A stretch of 64,000 bases of DNA from Gillisella vitis (GTDB taxonomy: Bacteria; Pseudomonadota; Alphaproteobacteria; Rhizobiales; Rhizobiaceae): positions 124,001 through 188,000 of the forward strand of contig WPHV01000003.1 in NCBI GenBank assembly GCA_009744235.1, in the 5' to 3' direction. The translations under genes and the position numbers were made by a program. The notes under the pieces are model-generated. The model worked only from the letters and a program-made list of their open reading frames with translations. It was not told where the DNA came from and did no database searches. Numbering within the stretch: the stretch's first letter is position 1; each line of letters begins with the position of its first letter. Shown in pieces: positions 54,761-63,417 of this stretch.

Positions 54761-56605
54761 ATGCAGGGAGACCAGAATACCGTGTTGAATGTTGCCCACC
54801 CCCTCCAGGAGGCGAAACGCCTTTATGACAGTGGCCAGTATCAGGCGGCATTGGAGGCAGTCTCCGGCCTGGTTGCCAGCCATCCTGGCCCCGATGCGCC
54901 TGGCCTGCTTGGGGAAATCCTGCTGAAACTGGGTTCGGTGGAGGGTGCGGTCGAAGCTTTCGAGTTTGCCGCAAGCCGTATGCCGGAGCCGGAGGGATCG
55001 CGATTGCGCGCCCATGCCGCGTTTCTGGCGCTGGATACAGAGGCGACCTACCCGCCGGAGCGCATGAATGCGTTGCTTTCCACCTTGGTCGCCAGCGACC
55101 GACCGGAGCATTGGCAAAAGGCCGGTGAAATTCTCTCGGCAGACAGCCGCAATCCGCTGACGCTGACTGTGTTGCAGAAACTGCGTCGCCTGAGACCGCA
55201 AGACGATAACGTGCTGATGCTGCTGCTGCGGGTGGCGCGTGAACAATGCCATTATCCGGTTCTGTTGGAAGAAGAGCCGCTGCTGCGTGAAAAACTGGCA
55301 CGTGGCGAGATTGCTTGCCTTACCCAGGAGCCACCCCATGCCAGCCTGATGTGGGAAGACGATGAGCGGCTAAACCGTCTGGCCTCGATGATCAGCGGCT
55401 TCCCGCCCGTCACTCCGGCCATGCAGGCCTTGCGGCATAGCCAGCCACATAGCTGGGGCGAAAAGATCCGCATTGGCTATCTGAGCTGCGATTATTGGGA
55501 CGATCACGCCACCATGCGGCTGCTGCGCTCGGTGCTGACGGCTCATGATGCCTCGCGCTTCGATGTCACGCTGTTTTGCTACACGCCCGACCAGTTTCTG
55601 GCCTATGACAATGGCGGGCGCCAGCAATGGGGTCGGATCGTTTCGATCACCGATATGAGCGATGATCAGGCGGCGGCCAGGGTTCGGGCGCATAATATCG
55701 ATATTCTTGTCGATCTGAAGGGCCATACGCGCGGCAGTCGCTCTGCCCTGATGAACAGGCCGCTGGCGCCGGTGCATGTCCAATGGCTGGGCTTTCCCGG
55801 CACCTGTATCGAGATCGATTGCGATTATGCGATTGGCGACCGGTTTGTGCTGCCCGACAGTTCAAAGCCCTATTACCATGAGAAATTCTGCCGCCTGCCG
55901 GAATGCTACCAGCCGAACGACCCCATCTACCGTCCGCTGGCCGATGCCGCCAGCCGCATGGCGCTTGGTCTGCCGGCTGACCGCGTGGTGATCGGCGCCT
56001 TCAACAGCCAGCGCAAGAACTCGCTGCTGACCATGCGGCTTTGGGCGGAGGTGCTCAAGGCCAATCCCAAGGCACTGCTCTGGCTGATGATCGACGGGAA
56101 TGGCGCGCGTCAGGCAACCGCTGCCCATTTCAAGACGCTGGGCGTCAAGCAATCGCAATTGCTGTTTGCGCCGAAAATGGCCTATGCGGCGCATCTAGCC
56201 CGGGCGCAGGCGGCTGATTTCGCCATCGATACTTTCCCCTGCAATGGTCACACGACGACATCCGACATGCTGTGGGCCGGGCTGCCGGTGCTGACCATGA
56301 AAGGCCGCAATTTTGCGTCGCGCGTGTCGGAAAGCCTGCTGAATGCTATCGGCCTGCCGCAACTGGTAACAAAGGACGAACAGGATTTCGTGGCGCTAGC
56401 AACCGCGCTCATCAACGATCCGCAACAAATGCGCGCCTTGAAACAGCACCTGGTCGATCAACGCTTCAAGACGCCGTTGTTTGATGCAACGCGCTTTTGC
56501 CGCCATCTGGAGACCTCCTACGAAATGATGGCTGAACGCGCCAAAGCGGGATTGCCACCAGACCATTTCGATGTTCCCCAGGCAAAAGAAGGACAGGCAT
56601 CATGA
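54761..56605 (+). CDS. O-GlcNAc-transferase-like glycosyltransferase (GT41), first of a tandem pair
   Basis: About 614 aa from ATG 54761; a GTG at 54782 with GGGAG ahead is also possible. The N-terminal about 200 residues are helical with weak tetratricopeptide-like repeats (AKRLYDSGQYQAALEAVSGL, GSVEGAVEAFEFA). The catalytic region matches GT41: IRIGYLSCDYWDDHATMRLL (active His), LKGHTRGSRSALMNRPLAP, HVQWLGFPGTC, LLWLMIDGN and NGHTTTSDMLWAGLPVLTM with FASRVSESLL. Such enzymes add a sugar from a nucleotide donor to Ser/Thr of proteins, in bacteria often flagellins or adhesins. Target unknown. It overlaps the next, related gene by 4 bases. Confidence 0.85.
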   Translation: MQGDQNTVLNVAHPLQEAKRLYDSGQYQAALEAVSGLVASHPGPDAPGLLGEILLKLGSVEGAVEAFEFAASRMPEPEGSRLRAHAAFLALDTEATYPPERMNALLSTLVASDRPEHWQKAGEILSADSRNPLTLTVLQKLRRLRPQDDNVLMLLLRVAREQCHYPVLLEEEPLLREKLARGEIACLTQEPPHASLMWEDDERLNRLASMISGFPPVTPAMQALRHSQPHSWGEKIRIGYLSCDYWDDHATMRLLRSVLTAHDASRFDVTLFCYTPDQFLAYDNGGRQQWGRIVSITDMSDDQAAARVRAHNIDILVDLKGHTRGSRSALMNRPLAPVHVQWLGFPGTCIEIDCDYAIGDRFVLPDSSKPYYHEKFCRLPECYQPNDPIYRPLADAASRMALGLPADRVVIGAFNSQRKNSLLTMRLWAEVLKANPKALLWLMIDGNGARQATAAHFKTLGVKQSQLLFAPKMAYAAHLARAQAADFAIDTFPCNGHTTTSDMLWAGLPVLTMKGRNFASRVSESLLNAIGLPQLVTKDEQDFVALATALINDPQQMRALKQHLVDQRFKTPLFDATRFCRHLETSYEMMAERAKAGLPPDHFDVPQAKEGQAS

Positions 56606-58476
56606 CGGTTCTGGTGGATGAGATGGGTTCGCAAGGCTCGGATCTCGACCTGCGGATTCGCGCGGCCAGAACTCTGGAATCGGCAGGCAACATCCTTGAG
56701 GCAGCACAAGCCTTCGCCGATCTCGCAGAGAGTGCCGCATCGTTTGATCCCTCCACTCAGGCCGGCTTTCTTGGCCATGCGGCGCGTCTCTATCTGGCTG
56801 CCATGCAGCAGGAGACGGCCGTCGCTCTTGCCTTGAACAGCCTGGCACTTGGCCCCGCGACCGTGGACGCTGCCTATGTGGTATTGAAATCCGGAACTGT
56901 TCCACTGTCCCACGCTGCAAAAGACGCCTTGATCGCGACGCTGGGGACAAGCACTGATATTGATGATCTGGTGCTTGCTGCCCTGTCTGTCGGCAATGAC
57001 ATCCATCATCCGCTTTGCCTGCCGATTTATACAAGACTGCGGCAATTGCGTCCGGACCTGCCGAAAGTGCGCATGGCGCTGGTGCAGATTGCCCGGATGC
57101 AATGCAATTACGACATCCTGATAGCAGAGGAGGCTCTCCTGCATCAGGATATCGCTGCGGGTAAAATCGATTTTCTTGCCATGGAATCGCCCCATGCCAA
57201 CCTGATGTGGCTGGCGGATGAAAGCCTGAACAGGCGCGCCCGTTACTATACGATAACCCAGGCGATGACAGCGTCGTCACAGACGACGCGGCGCAGTCAG
57301 CCTCATGTCTGGGGCGAAAAGCTGCGGATAGGCTATCTTTCCGGTGATTTCTGGGATGAGCACGCCACGATGCGTTTGTTGCGCAGCGTGTTAACCAGCC
57401 ACGACACCAGCCGTTTCGAGATCTTTCTGTTTTGCCATACGCCTCGCAACCTCGTCGATATCGATAAGGGCGGTCGTCAGCAATGGGGCGCGATCACCTC
57501 AATTGCCGACCAGACTGACGATGAGGCCGAAGCGACGATCCGGGCGATGAAGATCGACATCATGGTCGATCTGAAAGGCCACACACGCGACGGCCGCTCC
57601 GGGCTGATGAATCGGCCCCTTGCACCGGTTCATGTTGCATGGTTAGGTTTTCCCGGCAGTTGTTGCGATGTCGATTGTGATTACGTCATTTGCGACCAGG
57701 TCGTGTTGCCTGATAGTGCCAAGCCTCATTATCACGAGAAATTCTGCCGAATGCCAGAAAGCTATCAGCCGAACGATCCGCTTCATCGGCCCTTCCCACC
57801 CGCCTCATCCCGTATGGCGCTTGGCCTGCCCACGGACAGGGCGGTGATTGGCACCTTCAACAGCCAGTCGAAAAACACGCCGGAAACCTTGCGGCTCTGG
57901 TCGCGCATCCTCAAGGCCAATCCAAAGGCCCTGCTCTGGATGATGGTCGATGGCAATGGCGCGCGCCAATCCACCGCCGCCTTCTTCAAATCGCTTGGTG
58001 TCAAGCAATCGCAACTGCTGTTTGCCCCGAAAATGCTGTATGAAAACCACATCGCCCGCGTCCAGGCTGCCGATTTTGCCATCGACAGTTTTCCTTGCAA
58101 CGGCCACACCACCACTTCGGATATGCTGTGGGCCGGGCTGCCTGTTATAACCAAGCGGGGAACGAATTTCGCGTCTCGCGTCTCGGAAAGCCTGTTGAAG
58201 GCCATCGGTCTTGATGAATTGGTGGCGCGGGACGAAGACGATTTTGTCGAGCTTGCCACGGCGCTGATTAATGACCCCGCCAGGATTGCCCGGTTGAAGA
58301 CACATATCGTCGAACAACGGTTCAAAGCGCCTTTGTTCGATGCGACACGGTTTTGCCGCCATCTGGAAGCTGCTTATAACACCATGGCAGACTGCGCCAG
58401 GGCAGGCCTCGCACCGGATCATTTCGATGTTGCGGCCCTGCCCCGTGATGGTGCCAGTTTTCAACGCGCCTCGTAG
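56602..58476 (+). CDS. O-GlcNAc-transferase-like glycosyltransferase (GT41), second of the pair
   Basis: 624 aa paralog of the preceding protein. The C-terminal two thirds are closely similar: LRIGYLSGDFWDEHATMRLL, LKGHTRDGRSGLMNRPLAP, HVAWLGFPGSC, LLWMMVDGN and NGHTTTSDMLWAGLPVITK. The N-terminal 200 residues differ clearly, so the two may recognise different partners while sharing chemistry. Translational coupling by an ATGA overlap implies they are made together. The 3' end overlaps the convergent GH43 gene by 16 bases. Confidence 0.85.
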   Translation: MTVLVDEMGSQGSDLDLRIRAARTLESAGNILEAAQAFADLAESAASFDPSTQAGFLGHAARLYLAAMQQETAVALALNSLALGPATVDAAYVVLKSGTVPLSHAAKDALIATLGTSTDIDDLVLAALSVGNDIHHPLCLPIYTRLRQLRPDLPKVRMALVQIARMQCNYDILIAEEALLHQDIAAGKIDFLAMESPHANLMWLADESLNRRARYYTITQAMTASSQTTRRSQPHVWGEKLRIGYLSGDFWDEHATMRLLRSVLTSHDTSRFEIFLFCHTPRNLVDIDKGGRQQWGAITSIADQTDDEAEATIRAMKIDIMVDLKGHTRDGRSGLMNRPLAPVHVAWLGFPGSCCDVDCDYVICDQVVLPDSAKPHYHEKFCRMPESYQPNDPLHRPFPPASSRMALGLPTDRAVIGTFNSQSKNTPETLRLWSRILKANPKALLWMMVDGNGARQSTAAFFKSLGVKQSQLLFAPKMLYENHIARVQAADFAIDSFPCNGHTTTSDMLWAGLPVITKRGTNFASRVSESLLKAIGLDELVARDEDDFVELATALINDPARIARLKTHIVEQRFKAPLFDATRFCRHLEAAYNTMADCARAGLAPDHFDVAALPRDGASFQRAS

Positions 58477-60086
58477 ACGAAGCCGTCGAAATCGGCAGGT
58501 TTCGCCTGCCCCGTCAGGTCAAAGGCGAACAAGCCGGTAAAAGCGCCGGTGAAGGAGGCGTCGAAGCCGCGTCCGCCCTCATCGGAAATGACGCCAGCGT
58601 CGAGGATCGGGCCGACCGTCTGCCATGCCTCGCCGGAGCCATCCAGGCCTGCGCCCGCTGGACGCCAGAGGAATTGCAGATCGTTATCCGTGACCTCCAT
58701 CGCCAGATCAATATCGCCATCCGGCAAAGACAATCCGGCATCGATGGGAAAGACCAGCTTGCCGCCCGGGTAATCGCCGGGGCAGGACAGGATGGTCAGC
58801 GTCCGGCCCAACGTCTCGTGCCAGGTGACAGTCAGGGCGTAAAATTTGTAGCGGTTATAATAATGGGTCAGGCCCGCCGCCTGCTGATAGGTCTGCGGCG
58901 CAAAAGTGATCCGGGTCTGCGCCCGGAATGAGTGGTGCTGCTGGCGGCGGGCCACCAATGCCTGCTCGAACCAGTTGCCAATGCTTTGCCGGCCATAAAG
59001 CCGCAGAAAGCCGGGCCGCGCCGCCACACTGAAAATCCGCTCCGGCTCTGGCGTCCGCAACCATTGAAAATCCATCGGCAGGCAGAACGGATCGAAACGG
59101 TACTCGGTGATCGCAGGCTTTTCCAAACGCTCTGCCGGTAAAGGTGGCTTTACGTTGACCACGGGCACCGGGCCGCCATGGGCCAGATAGAGCCAATCCT
59201 CCTTCCAGACGCATTTTTGCAAGGACGTTTCACGCCCCAGCGTGCAACGGCGATAAGGCGCCAGCGGGCGGCCGCATAAATGGGTGTGATAGGCCTGCCC
59301 GTCAGGCGTTTCCACATATTGCCCATGGCCAGCCTTTTGCAACTCTGCCTTGGAATCGTCTTTGGAGGTGATCACATGCCGGTCGGGATGGGTCTCATAG
59401 GGGCCTTCGATATGGCGCGATCGCGCCATGGTGACGGCGTGGTCATAGCCTGTGCCACCTTCGGCAACGGTCAGGTAGTACCAGCCATTGCGCTTGAACA
59501 GATGCGGCCCCTCGACCAGTCCAAGCTCGGTTCCGGCATAGATGTTGCGCACTGGCCCCGTCAGCGTTTTTGCCACCGGGTCCCATTCCTGCAACAGGAT
59601 GCCGTCGAAGGCCGGATGCGGGCCGATGGCATTGAAAGCCTCAAGCCGGTGGTTCCATTGCATATTGACGAACCATTTGCGGCCATCGTCATCGTGAAAC
59701 AGTGAAGGGTCAAAGCCTGACGCATTAACATAAACAGGATCGGACCATTCGCCCTCAATGCTTGGCGAGGTCACAATGTAATTGGGGGCGTCCTTGAAAC
59801 TGCCATCGAGGCGCTTCACATCGGTATAGACCAGCCAGAACAACCCATCGGCATAGGACAGGCATGGCGCCCAGATGCCGCAGCTATCGGGATTGCCGCG
59901 CATGTCAAGCTGGCTTAGGCGCTCCAGCGGACGGCGGATCAGTGTCCAGTTGACCAGGTCGCGCGAATGATGGATCTGCACGCCCGGATACCATTCGAAG
60001 GTCGAGGTGGCGATGTAATAATCCTCCCCCACCCTGCAGATGGACGGGTCCGGGTTGAAGCCCGGCAGGATTGGGTTGATGATCAT
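58461..60086 (-). CDS. Glycoside hydrolase family 43 beta-xylosidase-like enzyme
   Basis: 541 aa from ATG 60086 (GGAGGAG 5 bases ahead). Five-bladed propeller residues: base Asp in GFNPDPSICR, pKa-tuning Asp in SGFDPSLFHDDDG, acid Glu in LVEGPHLFKRNGWYY. The C-terminal 200 residues form the XynB-type beta-sandwich (GRQSIGNWFEQALVARRQQ). No signal peptide, so it cleaves short xylo-oligosaccharides or arabinosides inside the cell. It is the last gene of the minus-strand sugar locus, separated from the aldo-keto reductase by a repeat element. Confidence 0.9.
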   Translation of the reverse strand: MIINPILPGFNPDPSICRVGEDYYIATSTFEWYPGVQIHHSRDLVNWTLIRRPLERLSQLDMRGNPDSCGIWAPCLSYADGLFWLVYTDVKRLDGSFKDAPNYIVTSPSIEGEWSDPVYVNASGFDPSLFHDDDGRKWFVNMQWNHRLEAFNAIGPHPAFDGILLQEWDPVAKTLTGPVRNIYAGTELGLVEGPHLFKRNGWYYLTVAEGGTGYDHAVTMARSRHIEGPYETHPDRHVITSKDDSKAELQKAGHGQYVETPDGQAYHTHLCGRPLAPYRRCTLGRETSLQKCVWKEDWLYLAHGGPVPVVNVKPPLPAERLEKPAITEYRFDPFCLPMDFQWLRTPEPERIFSVAARPGFLRLYGRQSIGNWFEQALVARRQQHHSFRAQTRITFAPQTYQQAAGLTHYYNRYKFYALTVTWHETLGRTLTILSCPGDYPGGKLVFPIDAGLSLPDGDIDLAMEVTDNDLQFLWRPAGAGLDGSGEAWQTVGPILDAGVISDEGGRGFDASFTGAFTGLFAFDLTGQAKPADFDGFVYEAR

Positions 60087-60162
60087 GCTTTCTCCTCCAC
60101 GAGAAAACTCTTCGCCTTTCGAGGCGAAGAGGCTGACTGCCGACAAAGCGCTCCAATCTCGA

Positions 60163-60268
60163 CGTCATGCTCGGCCTTGTGCCGAGCATCTGCCACCATT
60201 GAATTCATCAATCCACCTCAATGACGTGGAGTCGGTGGTAGATCCTCGGGACAGGCCCGAGGATGACG
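60163..60268. repeat. Double-hairpin intergenic repeat, resembling rhizobial RIME elements
   Basis: Two palindromes about 55 bases apart: TGCTCGGC (60168-60175) / GCCGAGCA (60181-60188) and ATCCTCGGG (60242-60250) / CCCGAGGAT (60256-60264). The outer ends are inverse of each other (CGTCAT at 60163, ATGACG at 60263). This matches my recall of the rhizobium-specific intergenic mosaic element (RIME), a non-coding repeat present in many copies in Rhizobiaceae. It lies between the aldo-keto reductase and GH43 genes and may affect their shared transcript. Confidence 0.75.
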
Positions 60269-60343
60269 AAATGCCGAGATCGACGTTTGCTATAAACCGT
60301 ATCATCGCCTTAAAAGGCGAGGAAACTTGCCGAAAAGGCTTAC

Positions 60344-61375
60344 TCAATCGCGCTCGGCGGATTTCGCCCAGAGATTGATATCGGCTTCCTTTGCATAGAC
60401 GTTGATCTCGGCCAGTTCCGCCTCGGTAAAATCAGGCGTATCCAGCGCCTTGACGCAATCCTCGATCTGCGAAACCCGGCTGGCGCCGATCAGGGCAGAC
60501 GTCACGCGACCACCGCGCAGCACCCAGGAAATCGCCATCTGCGCCAGTGTCTGGCCGCGCTTTTCGGCAATGGTGTTGAGCTTGCGGATATTGTCGATGA
60601 TTTCAGGGCGGATGAACTCGCGCTTCAAAAAGTGGTTCTGCGCGGCGCGGCTATCCTCAGGAATACCCTGAAGATATTTGGTGGTCAGCATGCCTTGCGC
60701 CAGCGGTGAAAACACGATGGAGCCCATGCCGACATCCTCAAGCGTATCGAGCAATTCGTCCTCTTCCACCCAGCGATTGAGCATGGAATAGCTCGGCTGG
60801 TGGATCAGCAGCGGCGTGCCGAGACCCTTCATGATCTCGACGGCTTCGCAGGTGCGCTGCGAATTATAGGAGGAAATCCCGACATAGAGCGCCCGGCCCG
60901 AACGGACGATATGATCGAGCGCGCCGCAGGTTTCTTCTAGCGGTGTGTCAGGGTCGAAACGGTGCGAATAGAAAATATCCACATAGTCCAGACCCATGCG
61001 CTTCAGGCTCTGGTCGCAGGATGAGATCAGATATTTGCGGCTACCCCATTCGCCGTAAGGGCCGGGCCACATATTGTATCCGGCCTTGGACGAGACGATC
61101 AGCTCGTCACGAAGCCCATGAAAATCCGTCTTGAGGATTTCGCCAAAGGCCAGTTCGGCAGCGCCCGGCAGAGGGCCATAATTATTGGCAAGATCGAAAT
61201 GGGTGATGCCAAGATCAAAGGCGCGGCGGCACATATCTCGCTTCAACTGATGCGGCGTGTCATCGCCAAAATTATGCCAGAGACCAAGCGAGATCGCCGG
61301 CAATTTAAGCCCGCTCTTGCCGCAACGATTATAGGTCATCCGCTCGTAGCGGTTTTCAGCCGGTTGCCAGGTCAT
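60344..61375 (-). CDS. Aldo-keto reductase, YghZ/L-glyceraldehyde 3-phosphate reductase-like
   Basis: 343 aa (beta/alpha)8 enzyme using NADPH. Catalytic tetrad: Asp and Tyr in HFDLANNYGP, Lys in IVSSKAGYNMWPG, His in FYSHRFDPDTPLE. The insertion RKYLISSCDQSLKRMGLDYVD and length near 346 aa are those of the AKR14 group that includes E. coli YghZ, which reduces L-glyceraldehyde 3-phosphate and methylglyoxal. AAGGAG stands about 8 bases before ATG 61375. Gene order suggests a role in sugar use next to the dehydrogenase gene 56 bases upstream. Confidence 0.9.
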   Translation of the reverse strand: MTWQPAENRYERMTYNRCGKSGLKLPAISLGLWHNFGDDTPHQLKRDMCRRAFDLGITHFDLANNYGPLPGAAELAFGEILKTDFHGLRDELIVSSKAGYNMWPGPYGEWGSRKYLISSCDQSLKRMGLDYVDIFYSHRFDPDTPLEETCGALDHIVRSGRALYVGISSYNSQRTCEAVEIMKGLGTPLLIHQPSYSMLNRWVEEDELLDTLEDVGMGSIVFSPLAQGMLTTKYLQGIPEDSRAAQNHFLKREFIRPEIIDNIRKLNTIAEKRGQTLAQMAISWVLRGGRVTSALIGASRVSQIEDCVKALDTPDFTEAELAEINVYAKEADINLWAKSAERD

Positions 61376-61431
61376 GATATGCTCCTTGAAATGGGCGACG
61401 GCATTACGCCGCCGCCTTTGTCTGTTCAGCC

Positions 61432-62565
61432 TTACCGAAGCAAGGCCCTTGCCTCTTCTACGCCAAGAGCCGCCGGTTGGGTACAGGTGGTGGAGAGCGA
61501 GACGAATTCGCCCGTCTCACCCGATTTCAGAATGGCCGTCATCACATCGACCCCATGCAAAACCCGGTCCAGCGAGCAACGCGCATCGCGGCCCTCAATG
61601 ATCGCCAAGGCCATGTCGGCAAGCCCCGCCGTGCGATAATTGGCGCGCGGTCCCTGCGCACTTTCCTGGTTGTTGATGCCGAACGGATGGTCCCATTCCT
61701 CCAGCGGCTTGACCTCCTTATTACGGCCCGTGGCTTCCACCGCGCCACCGAAGAAATTCGGGTCCGGCACGAACAACGAACCTTCCGTACCGTAAAGCTC
61801 CATATTGGCATGGCGATGGCACCAGACGTCCCAACTGGCTGATAGGGTGATGGTCGCGCCATTGACGAATTCCAGCAGGGCGTGAATGTTGGTCGGTGTC
61901 TTGACTGGGATCACTTCGCCATTGCGCGGCTCGCTGGTAATGGTGCGGGTCTCGTTGGCCATCGAGGTCAAGGCCCCAACCCGCTTCACCGGGCCGATCA
62001 GGTTGATCAGGTTGGCAATATAATAAGGCCCGAGATCGAGGATCGGACCGCCGCCCGGCAGGAAGAAGAAATCCGGGTTCGGGTGCCACATTTCCATGCC
62101 GGGGCTCATCACATGGCAGGTGCCTGATGTGACGCGGCCAATACCGCCTTCATCGATATGCTTGCGCGCCAGTTGATGCGCGCCGCCCAGAAAAGTGTCA
62201 GGGGCGCAGCCGACTGCGAGACCCTTTTCTTTGGCGATCCGCCGCAGGCTCTCACCCTCTTCCAGGCTCAGCACCAGCGGCTTTTCCGAATAGACATGCT
62301 TGCCTGCTTCGAGGATTTGTTTGGAAACGGCGTAATGCACCGCTGGAATGGTGAGGTTGACCACCACATCCACATCCGGATTGGCCAGCAGTTCTTCCAC
62401 CGTCTGGGCCTTGACGCCGAATTCCTCGGCGCGCAGCTCCGCTGCATTCATGTTGATATCGGCGCAGGCCACCACTGTGATGCCCTTGAACAGCGGGGCA
62501 AGGGTGAAATAGGCCGAGGAAATATTGCCGCATCCGATGATGCCGACATTAAGTTCACGTGTCAT
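61432..62565 (-). CDS. Gfo/Idh/MocA-family oxidoreductase
   Basis: 377 aa. The NAD(P)-binding Rossmann fold starts VGIIGCGNISSAYF; the signature YSEKPLVLSLEEG (Glu-Lys-Pro) follows, then an alpha/beta substrate domain with GGGPILDLGPYYIANLINLIG. The family oxidises or reduces sugars, inositols and their derivatives. Together with the TIM-barrel isomerase encoded just upstream, it resembles modules that convert glycosides by keto-sugar intermediates. AGGA lies about 8 bases ahead of the ATG. Confidence 0.9.
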   Translation of the reverse strand: MTRELNVGIIGCGNISSAYFTLAPLFKGITVVACADINMNAAELRAEEFGVKAQTVEELLANPDVDVVVNLTIPAVHYAVSKQILEAGKHVYSEKPLVLSLEEGESLRRIAKEKGLAVGCAPDTFLGGAHQLARKHIDEGGIGRVTSGTCHVMSPGMEMWHPNPDFFFLPGGGPILDLGPYYIANLINLIGPVKRVGALTSMANETRTITSEPRNGEVIPVKTPTNIHALLEFVNGATITLSASWDVWCHRHANMELYGTEGSLFVPDPNFFGGAVEATGRNKEVKPLEEWDHPFGINNQESAQGPRANYRTAGLADMALAIIEGRDARCSLDRVLHGVDVMTAILKSGETGEFVSLSTTCTQPAALGVEEARALLR

Positions 62566-62592
62566 CTGAGTTTATCCTGACAAGTAACTGAT

Positions 62593-63360
62593 TTAAAATG
62601 AATTGAAGGACGCAATAGACCGGGTGATCAATCTGTCGATATCGTTGGGATTGTCATGCTCGACCACATAATATTGGACATTATAGCGTGCCAGTGCAGC
62701 CACCAGTCCCTTCCAGTCTATCGTGCCGTGGCCAACATCGGCCCAGCCGTCCTCATCCTTGTTTTCGCCTGCGGGGGCGATATCCTTGACATGCACGGCG
62801 GTGATCCGCTTGCCGTAGCTCTCGATCCAGGCGACGGGATCGGCATGGCCACGCACTACCCAGGCCAGATCGGCTTCCCAGGTCAGGCTTGGACCACCGG
62901 CAAAAATCTGCTCCTGCGGTGTTGAACCGTCGGGAAGTACCGCAAATTCGAAATCATGATTGTGCCAGCCGAACAGCAGCCCGGCATCGACGAAAGGCTT
63001 GCCTGCCTTTTCCAGCCTTTGACCAAAAGCAAACCAGCCCGCTGCATCCGTTGGACGCAGGTCCGCAACGAGATGAGGGCAATAGACCGCCTTGACGCCC
63101 AAGGTCTTGGCAATAGAGAGCGCCTTGGCCGGATCGCTTTCCAACAGGTCCAGGCCGAAATGGCCGGTCGGCATGGTCAGGTCATTGGCGTCGAGATCGT
63201 CGCGCAACGCTTTCAGTGCCGCATCATCGGCGCTGGCATACATCGCGCCATAGCCCTCGACATGGGTATAGCCTGCCGCCTTCAACTTCGGAAGGATAGC
63301 GGAAAATGGCTGGAAATTGCGGGCGCTGTAAAGCTGAAAACCGAAATCGGTCATGGTCAT
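62593..63360 (-). CDS. Sugar phosphate isomerase/epimerase (xylose isomerase-like TIM barrel)
   Basis: 255 aa of the AP-endonuclease-2/xylose isomerase-like superfamily. Metal-ligand positions are plausible in GHFGLDLLE, GWHNHDFEF, LTWEADLAWV, VHVKDIAP and YVVEHDNP. AGGAGG is 5 bases before ATG 63360. It probably works on the same sugar as the dehydrogenase gene, which starts 27 bases downstream. Exact reaction unknown. Confidence 0.87.
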   Translation of the reverse strand: MTMTDFGFQLYSARNFQPFSAILPKLKAAGYTHVEGYGAMYASADDAALKALRDDLDANDLTMPTGHFGLDLLESDPAKALSIAKTLGVKAVYCPHLVADLRPTDAAGWFAFGQRLEKAGKPFVDAGLLFGWHNHDFEFAVLPDGSTPQEQIFAGGPSLTWEADLAWVVRGHADPVAWIESYGKRITAVHVKDIAPAGENKDEDGWADVGHGTIDWKGLVAALARYNVQYYVVEHDNPNDIDRLITRSIASFNSF

Positions 63361-63417
63361 TTCCTCCTGAAAAATTGGCCGCGCCTCCCGTGACGCGGAT
63401 TGTCGGTTTGTGATGGA

